DNA from: Carnegiea gigantea
Taxonomy: Eukaryota > Streptophyta > Magnoliopsida > Caryophyllales > Cactaceae
Direction: 5' to 3'
DNA length: 64,000 nt
NCBI GenBank assembly: GCA_029747015.1
Contig: JAKOGI010000448.1
Coordinates: 1-64,000 of the forward strand
The notes under the pieces are model-generated. The model did not search any database. It was not told the origin of the DNA and saw nothing but the letters and a program-made list of their open reading frames with translations. Each line of letters opens with the position of its first letter. Position 1 is the stretch's first letter. This document shows, piece after piece, positions 36,101 through 46,328 of the stretch. A program made the translations under genes and the position numbers.

Positions 36101-39100
36101 AACCATGCCGTCAACCATTTCTTCCACAGGCAAAGGTGTCGCAAAGAAGATCCCTCAAGCAGCAAAAGTTGATGCTCCTAAGCAGCAACTCGAGAAAGAA
36201 GCAAGCAAGCAAGGTAGCACCACCTCTTGTGTTGAGCAAGTCGCTAAACAGGCTGCTGCTTCAACAGGATCAGTGCCACCAGTCTTAAGGTACATACCTA
36301 GGTCTCGCCGTAAGGAGGGCGAATCGCCCTTTAGCGAGTGTACAAGCAGAAGCGTCGAGACCGAAGCTACCAAAAAGGATAATGGAGCTAACATAATCAC
36401 CTTGAAAGGAAGTGCAACAGTTCCAACGCTTAAAATGCGGCAGGCTAAGGTGAGTAGGCCCCCTCTTTCCGGGGTTGTCGTTTCTTCTAAAGAAGGCGAT
36501 GACTTGCCAAGCGCACGGACTAGGGAAGGATTTGATCCTAATGCGTACAAGCTTATGGAGAGAGCTGGTTACGACTTTCAAAATCCAACTGCTTTAGGAA
36601 AGGTAGTCGAAGCCAAGCCTCATGGCCTTACCGAAACTCAGAGGAAGATTCAAGAACAGGGAGGTTCAATAGCCGTCTCTAAAGTTGGACTGGGTTTCAC
36701 ACCACCGCAGCCGGTCAAAATCTCTGGGCGACGAAAGGACAAAAAGTTGGTGATTCAACACATCTCAGCTGAAGAAGTAGACGTGAGTGAAGAGGAAAAT
36801 GCTTCACCCAACCCAAAGCCCTCTGTGTTTGATAGGCTACAATCATCTACTTCTAAAAAACGTCCGTCAGTATTCACCCGTATAGGGAAAGGAAAAGATC
36901 ACAGATGCTCTGTTTTCAACAGGATCAAAAATGATCCTCAGCCAAAGCCTTCGGTTTTTGCCAGGATAGGAGTTGGTGAAAAGTCCTCAAACTCTCAACT
37001 TCAGCTCGAGAAAAGCTCTGCATTTAGCCGCTTGGGAATGATAAATGAAGTTCAAAGTTCAATCCCTTCTCGTATGAAACGTTTCTCTAGTCTGGATGTT
37101 AAGACAGACGGTTCATTAAGAGTAAAGAGGAGCACTGTGGTCTTCACAGGCCAACGAAAAAACTCTGGCTCTAACGAGGAAGCCGAGAAAGAAGAAGCTA
37201 TTTCTTCTAATCATATCACGATCCACGAATGTGATGACTCAGACTATGAGATAGAGTTGGCAGAGACTCCTAAGACTTTCGAAGAAGGGGGACAAGCTAC
37301 AGTTGATGATCTGAAAGAGCTGAATCTTGGAACCAATGAAGAGCCTTGCCCTATCTACGTAAGCTCATCACTTACACTAGAAGAAGAAAAGCAGTACTTG
37401 GAACTCCTGACAGAGTACAAGGACATATTTGCTTGGAGTTATAAAGAAATGCCCGGGTTGGACCCGAAGGTTGCAGTTCATCGCTTATCTATCAAAAGGG
37501 GTATTTCGCCTAAGAAACAACCTCAGCGACGTTTTCGCCCAGAGTTGGTACCGGAAATTGAAAAGGAGGTCAACAAACTCATAGAGGCGGGATTCATTCG
37601 CGAGGTCAAATACCCAACATGGATCGCAAACATCGTGCCTGTCAAAAAGAAGAATGGACAACTTCGTATTTGTGTGGACTTCCGGGATCTCAACAACGCT
37701 TGTCCAAAAGATGATTTCCCACTACCTGTCACAGAACTCATGATCGACTCAACTACAGGGCATGAAGCGTTGTCATTCATGGATTGTACCGCAAGATACA
37801 ATCAGATTCTGATGGCTCCAGAGGATCAAGAGGCCACAGCTTTCCGCACACCTAAGGGCATTTTTTGCTATAAAGTAATGCCCTTCGGACTTAAGAATGC
37901 AGGAGCAACCTACCAAAGGGCAATGCAAACAATTTTTGACGATATGCTTCACAAAAAAGTTGAATGCTACGTCGATGATCTGGTAGTCAAGTCCAAAAAG
38001 AGGGAGGACCACATACAAGATCTTCGTTTGATCTTTGAACGATTACGGAGATGTCAATTGAAGATGAACCCGCTCAAGTGCGCGTTCGGTGTCTCATCCG
38101 GAAAATTCTTAGGCTTCATCGTTCACCATCGAGGAATCGAGATCGACCAATCGAAGATCAAGGCAATTCAAGAGATGCCAGAGCCGAAGAATCTTAGAGA
38201 GCTTCGCGGACTTCAAGGTCGCTTGGCATACATCCGAAGATTCATCTCAAATCTTGCAGGACGTTGTCACCCCTTCAGCCACCTCATGAAAAAGGGAGCA
38301 CCGTTTGAATGGGACAACTCATGCCGAGCAGCTTTCAAGAAAATAAAGGAATATTTGTCCCATCCTCCGGTATTGGGGGCACCCATTCCAGACAAGCCTC
38401 TTCGACTGTACATTGCAGCTCAGGAAAAATCCCTAGGAGCATTATGCGTACAGGAAAACGAGGAAGGGAAAGAAGTTGCTCTGTACTACTTAAGTCGTAC
38501 ATTGGTCGGCGCTGAGTTGAAGTACTCCCCTATTGAAAAGATGTGCTTGTCACTCATCTTTGCCATCCAGAAATTAAAGCATTACATGCAGGCCTATACA
38601 GTGCAAGTGATCTCCAAAACTGATCCCATCAAGTACATCTTATCTAGGCCAATCTTAAATGGGCGACTGGCAAAATGGGCGGTCATCTTAAAACAGTACG
38701 ACCTTGTCTATGTACCCCAAAGAGCGGTTAAGGGGCAAGCGTTGGCAGATTTCTTGGCAGATCACCCCATTCCTGATGCTTGGGAGTTGAATGATGATTT
38801 GCCAGGAGAAGGCGTGTTCTACATCGATATCCTCCCTCCCTGGGAAATGTATTTCGATGGTGCAGCTAGACGTGATGGCGCTGGTGCAGGAGTGGTTTTC
38901 GTCTCCTCCGAAAAGCACATTCTTCCGTATTCATTTGTGCTTACTCAGTTGTGCTCTAACAATGTGGCGGAATACCAAGCGCTTAATTTGGGCCTTGAAA
39001 TGGCTATTGAGATGGGGGTCACCGATCTCAACATATATGGTGACTCGCAGTTGGTCATTAATCAACTACTTGACGAATACGAGGTCAAGAAAGAGGACCT

Positions 39101-40592
39101 TGTCCCGTATCACAGGCAAGCATTACGCCTGCTAAATAAGTTGGACATGATCAAGTTAGAGCACGTGCCAAGGAGTGCCAACAAGATGGCTGACGCACTA
39201 GCAAGCCTCGCAGCCACTTTGGCACTGGGGGCAGAAGAAAGAATGACTATTCCAGTGTGTAGTTGTTGGGTTGTTCCGCCAGATGATGAAAATTTAGAGG
39301 AAGACGTCAACATGATATGTGTTCTTGAAACAGATGCAGAAGACTGGCGTCAACCTATAATTGAGTACTTAGAGCATGGAAAACTGCCTAGTGACCCAAG
39401 GCATAAGATAGAAATACAGCGGAGGGCTTCAAGCTTCCTTTACTACAACGGGACGCTCTATCGACGCTCCCCTCTTGGTCTTTGGTTACGATGCTTGGGC
39501 GTGGAAGAAGCAAAGCAAGCAATGATAGAAGCTCATTCAGGTGTGTGTGGAGCACACCAATCAGGGCCTAGGTTACATGATCGCATTAAAAGGATGGGCT
39601 ACTACTGGCCCACTATGGTGCAAGATTGCATAAATTATGCAAAGAGGTGCGATGCTTGCCAGTTCCATGCTAACTTCATACATCAACCTCCTGAACCTCT
39701 TCACCCAACAGTTGCATCTTGGCCATTTGAGGCATGGGGGCTCGATGTCGTTGGACCAATCACGCCTAAATCGTCTGCTGGTCACTCTTACATCCTAGCT
39801 GCCACTGATTACTTCTCTAAATGGGCGGAAGCGATCCCACTAAGAGAGGTCAAAAAAGAAAATGTGGTCGACTTCATAAGGACACACATTATCTATCGGT
39901 ATGGTGTGCCGAGGTACATTATCACCGATAATGGTAAGCCTTTCTTCAACAGCCTGATGACAAGTCTGTGCGAGAAGTTTAAGTTCTCCCAGCATAAGTC
40001 TTCCATGTACAACGCCCCTGCAAATGGCCTGGCAGAAGCCTTCAACAAAACGCTTTGTAACTTACTCAAAAAGGTTGTCGCAAAGTCTAAACGGGATTGG
40101 CATGAGAGATTAGGGGAAGCTCTTTGGGCATATCGAACAACGTACAAGACGCCAACACAATCGACCCCATTCGCTTTGGTGTATGGAGTTGAAGCCGTTC
40201 TACCGTTGGAGCTTCAAATCCCATCACTCCGCATCGCCATACAGGAAGGGTTGACGGAAGACGAAAATCACAGGCTTCGCTTAGCTGAGTTGGAGGCCCT
40301 TGATGAGAGGAGACTTCATGCGCAACAAAAGCTAGAATGCTACCAAGCCCGTTTATCAAGAGCGTTCAACAAAAAGGTTCGGCCACGCTCGTTCCAAGTG
40401 GGAGACCAGGTCCTGGCAGTAAGAAGACCGATCATCGTTTCTCACAAGTCTGGAAGCAAATTCACCTCCAAATGGGATGGTCCTTATGTAGTCAGAGAAG
40501 TCTACACAAATGGAGCATACAAGATAGTTGGTGCTGATGGAGTGCGCGTAGGACCCATAAATGGCAAGTTCTTGAAGCGTTATTACCCTTGA
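33102..40592 (+). CDS. Gag-Pol polyprotein of the Tat retrotransposon (intact frame)
   Basis: About 2,496 residues from ATG at 33102, the first Met after the primer site. The frame is also open upstream through the LTR, but a start there would precede the primer site. Domains in order: charged linker; Retrotrans_gag near residues 285-390; a long basic spacer; aspartic protease with DGGS near 868; reverse transcriptase near 1485-1680 with YVDD near 1621; its RNase H near 1760-1890; a second RNase H with YFDGAARRDGAG near 1915; integrase with a HHCC-type finger near 2143-2190 and DDE residues (GLDVVG about 2211, TDNG about 2275, NGLAEAFN about 2308). There are no stops or frameshifts, so the copy may be autonomous. 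A gag zinc knuckle of the CCHC type was not seen. Gag and Pol share one frame, as usual for this group. Confidence 0.93.
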   Translation: MAPKNAITQSSRKTVRSASQGSTTASAASGGVMTRSMTKATGEQSVVAAISQSHKIQNLGSKGSDGVNQIVSNALKQKSVAGFIMPQTIPRGMDELQTHTNPAFQPFNFEDDGYSSGDFSLASSKGSPSSHAEAESSDTVIMPVMVTGATNFEEQLASMKATLDRLSKESAEKDAQIKRQNDQIAELMKKLEKKSSEASNKSSGAEDSDKESSHSEESDDERKARKDRSLGSMSVEQIQSLIANAVKAQLGGGSHKTHIYTKPYTKRIDALRMPHGYQPPKFNQFDGKGNPKQHIAHFIETCSNAGTEGDRLVKQFVRTLKGIAFDWYTDLEPESINSWEQMEQEFLNRFYSTQRVVSMTELTSTRQWKDEPVLDYINRWRSLSLECKDRLSEASAVEMCAQGMEWDLLYVLQMSKPRTFQELATKAHDMEITIASRRGKSSSSSDARKNKGEFKKNPKSTKSSNKESMAASTGEPVRISGKPKYENKKGGFSKDSGKKRPTLKELQEKKYPFPDSDLSGMLDDLLENGVIQLPEPKRPEEAGRVADPKYCRYHRVVSHSLEKCVTLKERIMQLARDGKIILDLDDTVETNHISTQLEYSSSPWRPKHTPPRGKLNTELISFLGVKLITIQFGSLEPVVIPIGSEGLAPETEPIIDVSDKTDVDEEGWTLVTRRKPRKQSQVQSPLLRRRKRQGRKKSPRHSKGKKKSKNVKRHETLPIDLLEQEPLVPVTLKEFFPTGFFEKVTVNMTSCSELEEDEDEGSDGQEGSPRVADKTLTVLEALPARMGWGQIFCLPDEMRRHVVAALQHPELYADKIKDVGALTEGPVQCAYCNTAVTFTDDDLLLGSKPHNRPLFVTGYIREQKVRRILVDGGSAVNIMPKSTMNDLGITVEELSKSRTMIQGFNLEGQRAMGMIRVELIMGDLMTSSIFHVIDAKTSYKLLLGRPWLHEHGIVASTLHQCLKYYRDGEKKINGDVKPFTKAESHFADARFFEEGAAPKETMPSTISSTGKGVAKKIPQAAKVDAPKQQLEKEASKQGSTTSCVEQVAKQAAASTGSVPPVLRYIPRSRRKEGESPFSECTSRSVETEATKKDNGANIITLKGSATVPTLKMRQAKVSRPPLSGVVVSSKEGDDLPSARTREGFDPNAYKLMERAGYDFQNPTALGKVVEAKPHGLTETQRKIQEQGGSIAVSKVGLGFTPPQPVKISGRRKDKKLVIQHISAEEVDVSEEENASPNPKPSVFDRLQSSTSKKRPSVFTRIGKGKDHRCSVFNRIKNDPQPKPSVFARIGVGEKSSNSQLQLEKSSAFSRLGMINEVQSSIPSRMKRFSSLDVKTDGSLRVKRSTVVFTGQRKNSGSNEEAEKEEAISSNHITIHECDDSDYEIELAETPKTFEEGGQATVDDLKELNLGTNEEPCPIYVSSSLTLEEEKQYLELLTEYKDIFAWSYKEMPGLDPKVAVHRLSIKRGISPKKQPQRRFRPELVPEIEKEVNKLIEAGFIREVKYPTWIANIVPVKKKNGQLRICVDFRDLNNACPKDDFPLPVTELMIDSTTGHEALSFMDCTARYNQILMAPEDQEATAFRTPKGIFCYKVMPFGLKNAGATYQRAMQTIFDDMLHKKVECYVDDLVVKSKKREDHIQDLRLIFERLRRCQLKMNPLKCAFGVSSGKFLGFIVHHRGIEIDQSKIKAIQEMPEPKNLRELRGLQGRLAYIRRFISNLAGRCHPFSHLMKKGAPFEWDNSCRAAFKKIKEYLSHPPVLGAPIPDKPLRLYIAAQEKSLGALCVQENEEGKEVALYYLSRTLVGAELKYSPIEKMCLSLIFAIQKLKHYMQAYTVQVISKTDPIKYILSRPILNGRLAKWAVILKQYDLVYVPQRAVKGQALADFLADHPIPDAWELNDDLPGEGVFYIDILPPWEMYFDGAARRDGAGAGVVFVSSEKHILPYSFVLTQLCSNNVAEYQALNLGLEMAIEMGVTDLNIYGDSQLVINQLLDEYEVKKEDLVPYHRQALRLLNKLDMIKLEHVPRSANKMADALASLAATLALGAEERMTIPVCSCWVVPPDDENLEEDVNMICVLETDAEDWRQPIIEYLEHGKLPSDPRHKIEIQRRASSFLYYNGTLYRRSPLGLWLRCLGVEEAKQAMIEAHSGVCGAHQSGPRLHDRIKRMGYYWPTMVQDCINYAKRCDACQFHANFIHQPPEPLHPTVASWPFEAWGLDVVGPITPKSSAGHSYILAATDYFSKWAEAIPLREVKKENVVDFIRTHIIYRYGVPRYIITDNGKPFFNSLMTSLCEKFKFSQHKSSMYNAPANGLAEAFNKTLCNLLKKVVAKSKRDWHERLGEALWAYRTTYKTPTQSTPFALVYGVEAVLPLELQIPSLRIAIQEGLTEDENHRLRLAELEALDERRLHAQQKLECYQARLSRAFNKKVRPRSFQVGDQVLAVRRPIIVSHKSGSKFTSKWDGPYVVREVYTNGAYKIVGADGVRVGPINGKFLKRYYP

Positions 40593-41012
40593 AATAGAAT
40601 TAATGTTGTAAAGCTCCTAAGTAAGAGCTTAAACTGCTCGTTCTTTCAAGTTAAATTTTCTTTGTATTACTCCTGGCCCGCAAGAGTCTAAACTGTGAAC
40701 GGCAAAACAAAACAAATAAAAAAATGTTATGTTCTTGAACTACGTATGGCTTGATCCTTTAGGGTATTACATTCCCTCTAGGTACGTAGGCAACTCTGAT
40801 ATATTTCTTAAGTACAGCCGTCATTGTGTTAGTGTATTGGTTTTGTTCATTGGGTACAGTTACATATTATTGCGTAAACTCGAATCGAAAGATTCATCTT
40901 ATTGCAATATATCAAAACCAATTACAATAAAACCATACTGACTTCAAAAAAAAAAAGAACTAGCAAGTTGCAAAGTTCCAAAAAATTCTAGAACAAATCC
41001 ATCGGACATGGT
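40593..41012. other. Spacer between pol and the antisense gene (convergent ends)
   Basis: Non-coding. The sense gag-pol and the antisense gene end facing each other about 420 bp apart. AATAAA-like signals occur here (for example near 40717 and 40926), but I cannot assign polyadenylation. Confidence 0.5.
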
Positions 41013-43932
41013 CTAGGCACCCAGTGTGCCTAAAAGCTCTTGGGCACATTTCCTTGCTGCTTCAACTTGAGCCGTTTCTTCTGCGGTAATTAGGGGGGCA
41101 GCATCTAAATCGGCAACCTCTTGTTCAAGAAGAGACACACTATCTTTGGCTTTCTTCAATGAAGTTTCAGTCTCTACTAATTTGTCTTGCAGTTCCAGCT
41201 CATCCGCCTTTGCTCGCTCAAGATCTGCCTCGAGTAGCTTCCTTCGCTTGTGAACTTGGGCGATAGCAGTAGTTGTCTCGTCAAACTGCGCACCGACCTT
41301 TTCCATTGAAGCTCGTGCCTCCCCAAGTTTGTCTAATAAGGCTGCCCGCTTACCTAGCACATCTTTGGTAGGAGTCCGATCTTCTAATTGAGCTTTCAAT
41401 TTCAGATACTGTCCGACTTCGTTCAAGTATGCCTCGACATTATTCTTCAGCCCCAAATAATCTGCCTGAAAGGATGATAATGTTTCATATATTTGCTCAG
41501 CTTCCTGGCGGATATTTCCCAGGTCACCCTCTGTCTTTGGGATGAACTTTTTCAACTGTTGCTGAAAACGTTGCTTCACACTCAAGGCCAAATCATTAAA
41601 CACGCCAGAAGCAATTCTCCCAGGGAAGTAGGTTGCAACAGAAGGAGCAGGTGATTCACAGCGCTCTGTTTGTTTCACTGGCGAGGGCATTATGTTAATA
41701 GAATCGTCCTCAATCGAATTAGCAGCAGGCACAGTCAAGGTGGCTTCACTGTCTTTGTCACCAAATACGGCCTTAAGTCTATCTCCGATTTCGGCAGTAT
41801 ATCCCTACATTAAAAGGAGGGTTAGGTAAAAAAAAAAAAAAAGGGGGGGGAAGAAAAGGGGGCAGGATAACAGGATGCACCTCTCCCTTTGCTTTGTTTG
41901 CCGATTTCAGTGAGCTCGTCGCACTGTTAGACTTGTTCTTGGAGTTAGGCAGCTTGGTGGCAACGTCTAGTTGGCTTTTCGAGCCTGACAAATTCTTCGC
42001 TCCACTAATGGAAGACCTAACACCCAAACCTCTCAAAGCTTCAATCTTCTCTTTACCAGGCGAACAACTTCTACTTTTCTGAGGAGATGTGTTTGCTCCT
42101 AATGAGGAACTATCCCCTCCTTCTTTTCTAAGCTCAGCTGGAGATAGGGTATGTTCATTACGCTGCTGCATGATTGGCTTATGTGCACTTGCTTTACCAG
42201 ATGTCACAACTAAGGCGGATGCATCATCAGCAATCCTCACTTTAGGAGCTCTTCGTGGTTGCACCATCTCGCCTCTAGGATGTTTAAGCCCTTGAGAGAA
42301 AAGGTCGCCTCGCGAAGATCGCCACCAATTAGCATATGCAATGGTAACCAGTGTAGACTTCTTGTCAGGAGGAGCAGGAATTGTCACGCTGGACCTTGTT
42401 ATATGTTCTGTAAGGTTGAACCAATAGCGAGCTACATCCTGTAAGGTGCCCTCTCTGTCATTCATCCGTGGCTCACTGAGTACATCTTGATAGAAGCCAA
42501 ATTGTCGCCCAAACTTACAAGGAAAGTATGGTTCGATCACAATTGTTCTTCCTTGTCGCAAAGTCAAAAACCCAGAGCGGAGGCAAATCAAATATGCTTT
42601 CCAGCTTGAGGATAAATTTTGGGTGTCAATCAAGGTGATCGATGTATCCTTCATAAGAGCGTTAGAATACATGACGGATGGATCCTTGCATTTCAATAGT
42701 TCTCGAGCTTCTTGTACGTCAGGAGTCCGATTCATCTTTTCGCCAGAGAACCTCACCATCTTAGGATGGTCATGCCGATGATGGGGATGATCAAAATAAG
42801 TTGGGAAGTAAGTCCCTAACCATCCATAAACGTAGTGAATAGGAAAAATTACTTCCAACTTATTCAAGCTCCGAGCTGTGGAAATTCTATGTAATCCCCG
42901 ATAAATGCTAGCCAAAGCAGGAATTGCGAGGTTTAGATATTCCCCGCGAGCTAGTTTGCTTGCAGCTACAAACACAGTTGGACGAATAAGGCACACTGCT
43001 TCAGTTGGTAGCACAAATGAGCACAGCCAACAGGAAATTAGGGCAGCAAGGTAAGTCTCTTCAATTAGAGCCTCAGGAATGTTGAGCGTCACAAAAGGGT
43101 CCTTCTCTCTCTTCGTTCGCCCTGTGCGAGGAGCAATCATACCAGATGGACATGATGTGTTTGTTGGAGCTTTAACTCGCTTTCTGTTGTCACGACTGGG
43201 AGGAGGTGTGTAAATCTGCCGCCCTCGAAACCAGAAGCGTATCCATTCGGTAGCAGGAAGTTGAATAAGGCCATGAACATCTTGGCATAGTCTGTGGAAT
43301 GCGGAAAAAAGGAATGTGCAAGTCGCTGGAATATCATTTTCTCCACGTCCTGCAGAAAGGAGTTCTCTGGCGGGTGGAATGACTTCTTCATAGTAAGCAC
43401 CGTCAGCTGGAAGTCCACCTATAGTCCGCAAATCCCATAAGGAGATTGACATATCGCCACTCTCTGTGCAAAAGGTGTTGGTAGTGTGGCACCACAGCTC
43501 ACAAAATACTTTGAAGACGGTGAGACTCATGTCATAAGAGAACAGTGATGCATATAGTCCGTCATGAAGCCTCCATTCCTTAAGTTTGTCCTTGTTGCGA
43601 CCGAGAATGTCTTCAAGCCATTCCCAATAGCACGGTATGAAGAAGTTGTCGGAGAAACAAGGTGAAAAATTGCCCCAGGATAGTGTTCCGTCCATGATAC
43701 GATGCCTAAGTAAGGGTGTTGCTCCTTGGGAAGGGACTGAAGATGCAAATAATGGCGAGCTAAGCTTCAAAACTCTCAAAGTCGAGATGACTTCGTCTGA
43801 TCTTTGTATGTCACGGGTAGATTCCACACTCCAGCATGAATCTGCAAGGTAGTTATGGAGCAAAGAACGTCTGGACGGTAGGGGTGTTGGCATATCTACA
43901 CGGAGAGTCACGCCTTCTTCAAATTGGATCAT
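41013..43932 (-). CDS. Antisense plant-mobile-domain (PMD) and coiled-coil protein carried by the Tat element
   Basis: Two exons, 43932-41881 (684 codons) and 41804-41013 (263 codons plus stop), are separated by a 76-nt GT-AG intron with a strong pyrimidine tract. The join is phase 0 and gives about 947 residues. Residues about 100-390 match the plant mobile domain (PF10536, MAIN/MAIL1-like): FIPCYWEWLEDIL, ISLWDLRTIGGLP, and AALISCWLCSFVLP. A Ser/Lys-rich linker follows. Exon 2 is almost wholly heptad-like (about residues 760-930), so it likely oligomerises. The gene lies opposite to gag-pol, between pol and the 3' LTR, just downstream of 137-bp tandem repeats. Its intron can only be removed from an antisense transcript. 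PMD genes linked to Gypsy elements and antisense frames in Tat-type elements are known; the role is not. Confidence 0.85.
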
Positions 43933-44013
43933 CTTCTCTGTCCAGGATGGTAAGAGTTGGCTTCTTGGGATCGGATGATGAATCCAGAAAATGCACCATG
44001 GTTGGAAGAAAGA

Positions 44014-44700
44014 GATTCAAGTCGACCCCAATTAGATTAAGTGAGGGAGTCGCCTGCGAAGAATCGAATCTACGGGGAGAAACGATTCCTCGTCTTAGAA
44101 GTCGACCTCACTTCGCGATCTAATCGGAGGAGTCGTGGCTGGAAGAAAAGATTCAAGTCGACCCCAATTAGATTAAGTGAGGGAGTCGCCTGCGAAGAAT
44201 CGAATCTACGGGGAGAAACGATTCCTCGTCTTAGAAGTCGACCTCACTTCGCGATCTAATCGGAGGAGTCCTGGCTGAAAGAAAGAGATTCAAGTCGACC
44301 CCAATTAGATTAAGTGAGGGAGTCGCCTGCGAAGAATCGAATCTACGGGGAGAAACGATTCCTCGTCTTAGAAGTCGACCTCACTTCGCGATCTAATCGG
44401 AGGAGTCCTGGCTGAAAGAAAGAGATTCAAGTCGACCCCAATTAGATTAAGTGAGGGAGTCGCCTGCGAAGAATCGAATCTACGGGGAGAAACGATTCCT
44501 CGTCTTAAAAGTCGACCTCACTTCGCGATCTAATCGGGGGAGTCGTGGCTGGAAGGAAGAAATTAAAGTCGACCCAAATTAGATTAAGTGAGGGAGTCGT
44601 CTGCGAAGAATCGAATCTACGGGGAGAAACGATTCCTCGTCTTAGAAGTCGACCTCACTTCGCGATCTAATCAGGGGAGTCGTGGCCAGCAGAAAGGAAC
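44014..44700. repeat. 137-bp tandem repeat, five copies, upstream of the antisense PMD gene
   Basis: Copies begin GATTCAAGTCGACCCC at 44014, 44150, 44287 and 44424, with a slightly diverged one at 44561; spacings are 136-137 bp. Each unit holds an imperfect inverted pair: ATTAGATTAAGTGAGG near its start and CCTCACTTCGCGATCTAAT near its end. The array ends about 80 bp before the antisense start codon, so it may act as its promoter or as a source of satellite DNA. Confidence 0.92.
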
Positions 44701-45710
44701 TTAAGTTGATTCAACAGCTTCCTGAAAAAAAAAAAAAAGAACATAAATTTAAGTTCTCTAACCAAAAAAAAAAATCAAAAAAAAAAGGGGCCAGAATGTT
44801 CCGCTGGCAGAAGCAAAGGGGAAGAAAAGTAAACAAAAGTACGCAAAATTACAATAAGGTGTTGTTGTCATCGGAACGAACACCTGAAGGTATCACAATT
44901 GTAAATTACAATAAAGTGTTAGTCTCATTGAAACTAACACTTTTACGTAATTGGACACTAATTACAGTAATCTTGCGATGACAAAGGCTTTCTGGGTTTT
45001 CAGTGCCTCTTTCTCTCTCTTCCTCTGTTCTGCCCGTTCTCTCAAGCCCCCATGGCCATGGCTGCCCCTCTCTCTTCTACCTTCCTTCCTATGCTCTCTC
45101 TCTCTCTCTCCCCCCTCCCTCTCCTCCTTTGAAGTAACGATCAATAATGGAGAGCAAAAAAAAAAAAAAAAAAAAAAGCCAGCCCGGGCGGGGCGGTAAA
45201 CCTCTCAAAAACAAAGCTCTTGGATGATTCTACAGTTTCTGGAGCAGTGACAGATGATGATCAAGGCTCATGATGGGTTTATATAGTGATTGTTCATTGA
45301 AACTTCCTCCTCCTACTGCAATTCGAATATCGATAAATTTTTATCTCCTTGAGTTTTAGATAAATTCTATCTAAAATTATTGATAGAATTTTATCAACTT
45401 AAGATTATCACTTAAAAAAAAAGGGGGGGAGGGAAGCCATACGTGCCCCCCACAAAAAAAAAAAGAAAAAAAAAGAGACAAAAAAAAAAAGGGTCAAAAA
45501 AAAAAGAAAAGGGGAAGCCATGCGGCCCCAAAAAAAAAAAAAAAAAAAAAAAGAAAAAATTTTCAATCGAAAAAAAATACTGGGCAAGTAAAAAAAAAAA
45601 AAAAAAAATTTGACCATGTCAAACCTTTGATCATTTGTATCAATTAAGTATTCGAGACTCAGCCGCTTCAAAAAAAATTTGATTACGCGACCGACTCTCG
45701 AGGGGGCATT
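44701..45710. other. 3' spacer of the Tat element
   Basis: Low-complexity, A-rich tracts (45160-45178, 45410-45610) and a CT-rich part (45000-45130). The segment ends in the polypurine tract at about 45698-45710. No gene; frames here are homopolymer artefacts. Confidence 0.6.
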
Positions 45711-46328
45711 TGTAGAAGGCAAAAAAAAAAAAATCTATAACGAATTAAATGATGCCACGTGTAAAAAATGGACCAACTATAAAGTGCCACGTGTTACGTT
45801 GACTTTGGTTGGCCCGCTCGGTCAAAATTAGGTGCAGCCAATCAAAAGTCGCCACGCGTCATCGATGATGCAGGAATTAGTAATTATTTTCTTTATTTAA
45901 AAATAAGAAAATTATTACTGGGCCTAGGCCCAAAACCCGGCTCCAACCCTAACCGGCAGAGCCTATAAATAGAGGCCTTCTCCCTTCATTTGGGGGGCAC
46001 TCGACATTTGCAGAATTCAGAGCTCGGACAGCAAGGAGCATCCAGCTACCAAGCGAGAAGGATCAAGACTTGCAGAGTTTCAGAAATCACAATCAGTCAC
46101 TGGCAGATCAGAACCAAGAAACGTCTTCAGAGTTCTTCAACTGATTTGCATCAACCGAGATCAAGCATCAAGCCCTCGGAGTACTCAAGTCATTAGGAGA
46201 TTGAATCAGAGGACCAATTTTATTGTATCAAATTCAGAGATTGTACCTACACACTAAATCAATACAAAATTCAATTTGTTGCAGAATTTCTTGTCTAATT
46301 TATTTTAGCCTCGAAATTTGCGTTTACA
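45711..46328 (+). repeat. 3' LTR of the Tat element
   Basis: Same start, end and internal motifs as the 5' LTR, including both CACGTG cores (about 45756 and 45789) and the TATA-like CCTATAAATAGAGG near 45962. It ends about 615 bp upstream of the MYB start codon in the same transcriptional direction. Confidence 0.92.

Larger units (their letters stand above)
32403..46328 (+). mobile_element. Full-length Ty3/Gypsy retrotransposon, Tat lineage, with antisense gene
   Basis: The two LTRs (32403-33021, 619 bp; 45711-46328, 618 bp) both start TGTAGAAGGC and end TTTACA. By eye they differ at about 20 positions (roughly 3%), so the insertion is fairly young. The internal order is primer site, a single gag-pol frame (33102-40592), antisense plant-mobile-domain gene (43932-41013), 137-bp tandem repeats, A-rich spacer, and polypurine tract CGAGGGGGCATT before the 3' LTR. 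The second, cellular-type RNase H after the pol RNase H and the antisense frame in a long 3' region are known marks of the Tat group. No matching 5-bp target duplication is seen (CATAT left, GTTTT right). Confidence 0.93.

Noticed and set aside
33631..40537. Many additional frames on both strands across gag-pol
   Set aside because: They overlap the intact polyprotein in other frames and show no domains.
43637..44259. Plus-strand frames around the 137-bp array
   Set aside because: They are produced by the repeat periodicity and the opposite strand of the PMD exon.
45408..45722. Minus-strand Phe-rich open frame before the 3' LTR
   Set aside because: Caused by poly-A tracts in the retrotransposon spacer.
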